Below, in pieces: positions 56,435 to 64,000 of a stretch of 64,000 nucleotides of DNA (its first letter is position 1; every line of letters begins with the position of its first letter). Source of the DNA: Tubulanus polymorphus (lineage: Eukaryota; Nemertea; Palaeonemertea; Tubulaniformes; Tubulanidae); the NCBI RefSeq assembly GCF_964204645.1, contig NC_134032.1, positions 6,257,175 to 6,321,174 on the forward strand. The letters are read 5' to 3'. Made by a program: the position numbers and the translations under genes. The notes below the pieces were generated by a model. It worked only from the letters and a program-made list of their open reading frames with translations, searched no databases and had not been told where the DNA came from.

Positions 56435-57822
56435 TTTAAAACCTATTTGCTTAGTATTTTCACCGATTCATTAATGAAACCAGGAAGTAACTGTGTATTG
56501 CGCATGTACGGAAGTAAATTACGTCAAGTAATGTTTATAGGCGGCAGCACGTACCGGTACGGAAGAAACGGGTCGCTCCGACTATTGAACGACCTGCGGG
56601 TCGCTGTGTTTTGATTTTTTTGTTTATTGCGTCATTTAAATCTGTCACTAAACCCAATTGGATCGTTCATTTAACAGCAGTATTATGTACCGTGGAATGG
56701 ATTTACTTAATCAAAAACTGAAAGAAAATTGCCCCCATCTACAAAGGGGCTCTTTGGTTTTGACCGTGTAGGCCTACTAAAATCATTAGCTTCGAATTTA
56801 GATATACGCCAGGCGGCATCGATCCAGCATTCAGTGACTACAGCACAGTGAAAAAAGGGCACCAACTTTGAAAAGGGCCTGTATTAATGGCCAGCGAGCG
56901 AGTTTGAGATTGAGTGCCAATCAATTTATTGGGTATCATGCCACTGAGTTTGACTTTGAGTGCCAATTAATTTATTGGTATCATGCCACTAAATTTGCCT
57001 CCACATTCAATTTGCTTGTGCCTTTTTAGGTTTTTGGCGAAGTTTGCCCTTTTTCGATTAGATTCATAGAGCCGGTACCGTATTATAGTTACCGGGGGTA
57101 TATACAGGCGCGCGGATCCAGACTATCGCACGCAGCACGTGCGGTTTAAGTCGCAGTTTTCAAATGCCCTTGAAAAATTTTTGTTTCGGTTAAAAAGTAA
57201 ATAAAAGGGCACATAATTTGTGCGCCATAAAGAATAATTGCCTTTCTGTACTAGGACTAAAGCAAAATGTGAATGAAAATGAATTGCCCAAAATCAAAAA
57301 AGGCAACCTAAGGCATTTTCCTTCACTCAAAAGGGCAATATTATAAAAGAGACATTATTGTAAATGAAAGTGCCGTGGAAAGTGTGCCGATGTTAAGAAG
57401 TGCCCTTTTTGTCTCAGTTTATATCATAAAAAGTTCTAAAGTCTGCCAATCTTTGCTCTTAATTCGCTGAGGGTCGCATCCCGTCTATGAAGGGTGGAAC
57501 AAACTTCTTTCGAGGCCTGCCGTTTAAGGGTCTGTGTCTCCTCGTGGAGGCCAGATAACTGGATAACTCGATACAGTCCATACTAGAAATGATAAATAGT
57601 TCAAAACATGAGTTGGCTGCAACGACAAGACTAAATGGCGGGAATTTTATACATTCAGATACCACCCGAATCATGCATGGTGGGTGGTCCCAAGCATACC
57701 ATCATGAGATGCAAGGGAGTCTGAAATCCTAGTCACCACCAGTTTCGAATGATGACATACCGTCTACTAAGAGTAAGAAAATATATACACGTTATATACA
57801 AGGGTATATCTATATATAGGAT
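56435..57822. other. Upstream flank of STAM
   Basis: Should contain the STAM 5' UTR and promoter. A modestly CpG-containing stretch lies at 56545-56610. A 46-bp tandem duplication sits at 56901-56991 (unit with GAGTGCCAAT and GGTATCATGCCACT). No TATA box or initiator can be assigned with confidence. Confidence 0.4.
56901..56991. repeat. 46-bp tandem duplication
   Basis: Two copies of AGTTTGA-TTGAGTGCCAAT followed by ATTTATTGG-TATCATGCCACT, differing at a few sites. Confidence 0.85.
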
Positions 57823-60800
57823 TTAACCCTTTAATTCAAGGTACAAGCCCATTTCCAACCAGTAGCCCTTCTTCACGTTAACCCGGGACCGAACTTCGCG
57901 ACATTTCTGGTAATTTTGGATCAGTTGTACATCAAAAATTTTGCTCTGCTCTATCTTGTCCGAGGCGACTGGGGGTCCTATAGCTGTGTTTGGACCCACC
58001 AACGGGTCTGAGCCCATATTTTGGTTGGCTAGCGAATCATCATTGTTGACTGTACATGAATTTATGAACTGACTAGGGCGCCTGATCCCTACTCTGGGCC
58101 TGAGTCGTCTGTGCCCATCAGTGTTTAGCCTGCCTGTAATGTTCAAAGGCCCAGGCTCGGGGCGGTTTTGAGTAGGAGGCTCGCGATGGTTTTGGGTAAG
58201 GCTGTTACAAAAGGTTCTTGAATAACCGCCGTTGTTTCGGGCTTTGCCCGTGTACAGACACAGTCTTCATCTTCCTCCCCCTCGTCGTTGTTGAGAGTTG
58301 GTCGCTCCTCGGGTTCGGTCATTTTAACCGGTTCCTGTCTAGGTTTTTTATGACCTATGGTCACGGTCTCACTAGACAGGAAGCACGGTTTCATATCATT
58401 GAAGTGCACAACCTGCTTTCTCTTCACCGCCCTCGGATTGGCGCCTGGTTCCAAGACAACCCTGTAATTCACCTCCGATAGTCTGTCGGTCACGACGTAA
58501 GGCCCTTTTCATTTCCGGTGGAACTTAGATGCCTCGTCCTTTTTCAAAAAGCGGCTCATCAGTCACACGCGATCTCCGACCTTGTAACCCCTGCGCTTTG
58601 CGAAACGGTCATAGTCAATTTTCTGACGCCTTTGTGCCATCACTAGTCGATCAAGAAGGCAATACCATACTTAGTCAGTCCTTAGTTGGTGGTCCTCGGA
58701 CAAGCATACGCTGATGTCGATTGGTAGTGACATTTGCTCGGCGTGCATCAAGTAATACGGCGTTTCAAGAGTGGAGTGCAGGACGCTTGAACGAAATGCC
58801 ATCAAACACGCAGGGAGTTCTTCGTCCCAGTTCGTTCCACATTCATTGACGGCCGTGGTCAGCTTGGCTTTCAGGGACTTATTGAAATGTTCCATCTGCC
58901 CATTTCCCATAGGATGGTAGGCAGTGGTTCTGGTCTTTTCAATAGCCAAGATCCTACACATCTCCATGAAGACTTTCGACTCAAAGTTAGCACCTTTGTC
59001 CGAGTGGATGGATTCAGGGCAGCCATAACGGATGACCCACTCGTTCACAAGGACACGTGCCACCACGGAGGCCTTTTCCGTGCGAATTGGTCATGCTTCG
59101 GGTCACTTAGTGAATGCATCTTGAGCGACTAGAATGTAGACGTTGCCGCGGCGGGTTCTCGGTAGTGGGCCCACGATGTCTACATGTACACGCTGGAAGC
59201 GTCGCCCTACATCATTGGGGCTTTTGGTAGTTTGGACGGGGGGCAAGTTTTGCAGCCCTGGACAAAATCCCTGACCCTAGCTAAGAGGCCCAATACCCAG
59301 AATCTTTCCCTAATTTTACACTCTGTCCTTTGGTACCAAAATGTTTCCTCGCAAATCCCTGCTGTGTGACTATGGTTCCATCAGTCAGTGAAATGGGTAG
59401 TACCACTCTGTCTCGTTGAGGTAGCCGCCGGAAGTGGTTTAAGCACACCGCTGTAGCTGTTTCCTGTCCTTGATCCCATCTCCGGCCAAAAACTCCCTAA
59501 TTTCTAATATTTAGGGGTAATTTACTTGTGCCTCGATTATATTGTCCCTGGACATATAACGGGGTACGCAGTCAAATCGCCTTGATGTTTCGCAGTCACC
59601 TGGTGTATAGTTGGACCAGTGTCACCACAAGTTGAGCAGTCCCCATGTTTCCTCTGTCTCTTAGGGATGCGAGACAGGGCGTCTGCATTCAAATGCTTGC
59701 TTCCAGCTCGATGTTCGATCACGAAATCATATTCCGACAGACGTTCAAGCCACTTGACCCTCAGGGTTTTGAAGGCTTGTAGCCACTTGAGTGCTGCGTG
59801 GTCTGTGCGAACTTTGAACATCCTGCCTATTAAAAATGGTGGCAGAAGTGATCGATCATGTCAACCAAGACCAACATTCCGCGCCTGGTGGCGCCTGGTG
59901 GCGCAGTAGTTCTCCTCTCCACCTTTCAGTGTGCGGCTACTGTACTCGATCACTCTCTCAGAACCATCCCGTTGTAACTGTGACAGCACCCCTCCGAAAT
60001 CCGGGAATGCCAGGATAGGGGAGCTGGTCAGTTTTTCTTTCAGTTCGTCAAACGCTAGTTGTTGTTTGGGCGTCCGGACGAATGGTTCGTTTATCCTTGT
60101 AAGACGGTGTAGCGGGGCTGTCATTTCGGCGGAATCCTTGATGAATTGCGAGTTATATGTCACGAGACCAAGGAAGAGCTACGCAATTCGGTAACTGACG
60201 TTGGGGTCGGCCAATCTCTGACTCTATCGCATTTGGCACGGGCGGTATCGACACCGGCCTCGCTTACTACATGCCCCATAAACTTGAGGCGCCGTTGGAA
60301 AAGCGAGCATTTCCTCGGTTTGAGCTTGAGACCGGCTTTCTGGAATCAACGAAATACCTCTTCAGGTAACCGCGTCAGATGGGTTGGTAAATCATGACTA
60401 AACACCACCACATCATCCAGGTAGATAAGGTATGTTTTCCACGCAACATCGTCCAGTACCATCACCATCAGTCTGCTGAATGATGCCGGGCATTACAGAC
60501 CCCAAACGGCATGACATTCCATTCAAACAGATGGTTTTCAGTCGTGAACGCAGTCTTATGCTTATCTGATTCCTTTATCGGGCCCTGCCAGTATCCGCTG
60601 GTCAAATCAAGGGACGAGAACCAGGTCGCGCCTAATAAGGCCTCAAGGGTCTATCCTACCTAACGGGTGAGCGTCTTTGACTGTTGCGTCATTGAGTCGG
60701 CAGTAATCGCGGCATAAGCTAACGGAACCATCGGCATTTTTCGCTAGAACTATTGGGCTTGACCACGGGCAGGTGGGTGGCCGGATCAATAGTCTGATTT

Positions 60801-60840
60801 TTTGAACACCCTGCAAGCATTCACGCGTTTGGAACAACAG
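57823..60840 (-). pseudogene. Ty3/gypsy retrotransposon pol remnant
   Basis: In minus order: RT start (CPWSSPIVLAKNADGS, 60780-60700) and catalytic LDDVVVFSHD near 60430-60400; RT connection/RNase H (LKEKLTSSPILAFPDFGG about 60050; TDHAALKWLQAF, 59810; ALSRIP, 59660); integrase core (GCPESIHSDKGANFESKVF, YHPMGNGQMEHFNKSL, 59020-58870); and integrase C-terminal part (YRVVLEPGANPRAVKRKQVV, 58470). RT, RNase H and integrase in this order define Ty3/gypsy. At least five frame changes and stops break it. No gag, protease or convincing LTR pair was found. Confidence 0.85.
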
Positions 60841-62676
60841 AAAAAAATTAACAGCCTAGATGCCGCAATTGTTGACCGATTCATCAGGGGAAAACAGCTT
60901 AGAGACTGCTACAGTTGATCAATTTTCTACACTTTGTAAACATTGTCTCTTATATCATTCTTATAGATATGATTGTGGCCTCGATATTTCTAACGCATTT
61001 ACCAAAAACCCTGTAACTGGCGGTGAATTTCAGGGTGGCGGCATTTGAGGCTTTGCCTCATTCTAGTTGATTTTTATGTAACTAAAGGAGATACGATTTG
61101 GTACTATTAGTATGATTAGTCAGTATAACATAGTCGAAAAATAAAGACACTTATTTACAAGGTACACATTTTATATATCGCTCTCCATATAATTTCTAAA
61201 TAATTTATTCTAATTGCCAAGGGAACGATAGTTGAATTCAACGTCCCTATAAAACCAGGTCCAATAAGCCTACTGGCGCGCACGATGCGATTTTAAGTCG
61301 CTGGTTGCGGCGACCGGTTCTGCAAGCAACCGTTGAGCAATCGATCGGCGTCTCTCGTGTGCTATCACTGGAGATGGAGAGGCGATTATCTTTCTTTAAA
61401 CGAATTGACACCAACCACATCATCTTTAGCTCAAATTATTACGACCTCCACCAAGAGGATTATAATTTGTGAGGGTTATTAATGAGAGTTGACTTTTTAT
61501 GTAGGCCTTAGCTAAATTTTGTCCAAAATAACAATAGTTATGAACGGGTTGTTTTCAAATTTTCTCTATCAGCAAGTGCCCAGGATACATTGAGGGTGGC
61601 AATCAGAGTGATGGTTATTCATATGGTCATCTTATCTTCTTCCTCGCTGTACAACCTCACCGTAACCCTCACAAATAACGTTTTCGGTGTTGGTACTTCG
61701 GAGTATGAGGACTTGGAAGTATTGAGACTAAATTTAACAACAATTGCGGAGTAACGGGACTTCGGAGTAATGAGACGACCCCGTTTAACCAACCATATTT
61801 CACCAGTATCGAGCTATTTCTTCTTGACTAACATAACAGCTGTCTTCACAGCAATAGATAAAATATAGAGTAAACTTATGAATATAATGTACGCACACAT
61901 AGAGGCAGTTTCAACTAGTTTTTAATTATCTTGGCAAATGCACAATAAGATGGCGCGAAAGATTGTGAGGCATCGATGAACCAAATAAAGTAAATTTAAC
62001 ACGCATAAAACGCCTTTACAATAAAATTGAGCCAAAACTATGAAACTGAATTATGTATTTCGAAATAAGCATACGTAACTTGACATAGCTTATCATTTAA
62101 CCTCTAAAACATTTCCAGTAACTGGTTAATCACATTGGTTACCAAATTCGAGCGGTACAGTTTTCCATATGTGGCGAAATACACCCGGAAGTGTCGTGAC
62201 AAAAACATTCCAAAACACACGAAGTGCCGTTTTGAACGTAACTGTGCCATTTTTGAAATCACTGCTCGACATAAATCGACGACGAAAGTCCACAGTACTG
62301 CTTTAAAGCAGTGTATACAATAAAAATTACTTTAAAAGATGTTCAAACTTTACTCATATCCGCGCATCATCGTAGAATCCTCACTTGCCATAGTAAAAGA
62401 AGTTAGTAAAAGTGGTGCCGGTATCCAATAACGTCACTGTTATTTTTGACAGGTAAATAGGCTACGTCGCGAATGATAAGAAAACGAGTTACGTGGTTCG
62501 AGCTTGTTATCAGACTTTATAAGTTCAATCGATCGATAAGGAAATCAAAATGGCAGTAGCTGGTCACAATATCTAAGTATACACGTCTATATATTGAAAA
62601 CGAAATAAGAATCGAAAGCAGATATTCTGAAGTTTCTCTGATGGATTTACAAATAGTGTTTGGTCATTTTTAGAAA
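60841..62676. other. Intergenic DNA upstream of the MAM-type gene
   Basis: No gene recognised. Contains the TTCGGAGTAATGAGAC repeat (61690-61785) and AT-rich sequence. The promoter of the secreted MAM-like gene should lie in the right part. Confidence 0.45.
61690..61785. repeat. TTCGGAGTAATGRGAC repeat, inverted relative to 17725
   Basis: TACTTCGGAGTATGAGGACT and GACTTCGGAGTAATGAGACG. Same motif as at 17725-17880 and 21966-22015. Confidence 0.55.
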
Positions 62677-63617
62677 ATGAAAATTTGCTTTAAACTCGTG
62701 TTTTCGTTGTATTTCATGTTGGGCTCGTCACACGGTAAGAATGCGCGCAGATTGCGACGAAGTACACATGACGCTACACTCTTTTCGCAGTGGTTGTCAT
62801 GATAATCCAGTACTACAATATTCAATCCTTCATTCAGTAATGTAGAACTGGTATTCTATATTATCATTATCATGGCTGTAATAAGATCGGCGTGTGTGTA
62901 CATGCCGCTGGCGACAACTTTGAATAAAGAAACTCATTATATGGAAAATCGTACTATAAACGTGTTTATGTAGGCTAGTTTAGAAATGAGTCGGAGATCG
63001 TAAATTTTTACATCGTATAATTGTGAGTTTCGTGTTATCGTGATTGTACTAAGCAAACATTTTTATAGGAAAATTCTATAAGAAAAGCTGGGATTCTTAA
63101 ACTCATCGTATTACTGAGGTTTTCGTTGTAAGCCGAATCGTACTAACGAGGTTCGACTGTATAGATACATTTTAATCCTCAATTTAAGTAACCCCAATCC
63201 CTATTCATTCAGTTGCCCCTACATGAACCCAGCAAACCTGGCGGGAACGATGCAGGGAATAAAACTTCTTAGTTTAGTGCGCCTCTTATTAACACAGCAC
63301 ACCCACCGGCAGTGATACAGTGGTTAAAGATTTGAAATCGGAGACCAAAATATTTCCAAAATATTTCAGATAAATGGCACGAATTTAGAAAGCTTTTTGT
63401 GTTAGTTGAGGCAGATAATTGAAAATTTCGTAATACATGTAAGTCATTTTTGCAGCGTCGATACCCAAAGATAATCACATCTATTGGCAATGTGATTTTG
63501 AAAATATGATAGGCTGGCCTCTCACCACCGGTTGCAATATTGAAAGGATGATTGGGGCTAAAGTGGTAGAGGCGGGTTCTTTTGACGACTACCCCATAAT
63601 TGATTCGAGCAATAGCC
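62677..63617 (+). CDS. Secreted MAM-like domain protein, exons 1-2 (partial gene)
   Basis: Exon 1 (62677-62734) has an ATG and encodes a signal peptide: MKICFKLVFSLYFMLGSSH, with basic n-region and hydrophobic core, ending CAC G|GTAAGA. Exon 2 (63456-63617; TTTTTGCAG acceptor, C|GTAAGT donor) continues in phase 1 with SIPKDNHIYWQCDFENMIGW and PLTTGCNIERMIGAKVVEAG. CDFE followed by a Trp and a second Cys is the start of a MAM domain, a ~160-residue extracellular adhesion module. Phase 1-1 exons are usual for extracellular modules. The second half of the domain is less typical, so other CDFE-starting modules are possible. The gene continues past the right edge. Confidence 0.65.
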
Positions 63618-64000
63618 GTAAGTAGATTTTAGTACTTTATCAACGTATTTTTTCAATATACGAGTTTTTAAAAGACAATTGATAATAATCGAATATCATC
63701 ATTCCTTGGAACCTCGGTATAACGACCGATACCGATTAATCAGTTAGGCCTATTATTTCAAACCTTGAAATTCGTCTAGAATTTTTGATTCATACTGGAT
63801 ATAATGAACTATCGTTTAGGTTACACCAAAAGAAAAGCCCAGTTTCTAGTGCCCGACCGACCCGATATTTCGTCATTTCAACTAGCCTAGCTATTGCAAC
63901 ATTTTGGATGAAATAACTTTTTTTCAGAAATATATACATGTACATGTATATGTGGCCGACTGCAAAGCTCTTCATTCTCGAAATATCATTTTCTTTCTAC

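Noticed and set aside
58218-59132. Plus-strand open frames of 60-90 codons
   Set aside because: They are shadows of the minus-strand Ty3/gypsy integrase region.

Overview
The window is metazoan nuclear DNA, most likely from a marine invertebrate. Intron-split genes have GT/AG boundaries, the main gene spreads over about 27 kb, and the space between exons is packed with LINEs, LTR-retroelement remnants, foldback DNA elements, MITEs and a Helitron-like repeat family. The phylum cannot be fixed from the sequence.

Genes. (1) A complete STAM gene (signal-transducing adaptor molecule, ESCRT-0) lies on the minus strand from 56434 (ATG) to 29062 (stop). Fifteen exons were delimited by hand. Their phases all agree and sum to 1716 nt (571 aa plus stop), with VHS, UIM, SH3 and GAT domains and a Pro/Gln-rich tail ending in QQPLL, as in vertebrate STAM2. 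(2) A terminal exon of a Golgi carbohydrate sulfotransferase (Sulfotransfer_2 / CHST8-14 type) is at 22627-23469 (+). (3) The first two exons of a secreted protein with a MAM-like domain are at 62677-62734 and 63456-63617 (+); the gene runs off the right edge. (4) Two tandem, decayed copies of an F5/8 type C (discoidin) domain gene lie between 9719 and 14016 (+). (5) A possible terminal exon of unknown identity is at 17436-17676 (-).

Layout. 1-7242: a BEL/Pao LTR element (-) is split by a 5'-truncated LINE (-), which is itself split by a 2.39-kb foldback DNA element with a 9-bp target duplication, so three layers are nested. 7.5-9.5 kb: a tRNA-derived SINE, a 40-bp perfect inverted repeat and a MITE. 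9.7-14.0 kb: discoidin relics. 14.05-14.8 kb: a hairpin MITE and an isolated 5.8S rRNA-like sequence. 15.4-16.7 kb: first copy of a Helentron-like repeat. 17.9-22 kb: a nearly full-length second LINE. 22.6-24.6 kb: sulfotransferase exon, then a foldback element. 29-56.4 kb: STAM, with introns carrying three more full Helentron-like copies, one truncated copy (itself hit by a 777-bp element with 9-bp TSD), foldback elements, MITEs, minisatellites and an RT fragment. 57.8-60.8 kb: a decayed Ty3/gypsy pol. 62.7-64 kb: MAM gene start.

The most notable material is the repeat biology: a four-copy 1.2-1.3-kb family with a tandem ~154-bp core, a stem-loop at one end and CTAG at the other; several long-inverted-repeat elements, two with exact 9-bp TSDs; and a set of near-perfect hairpins. 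No operon, CRISPR array or prokaryotic system is present.
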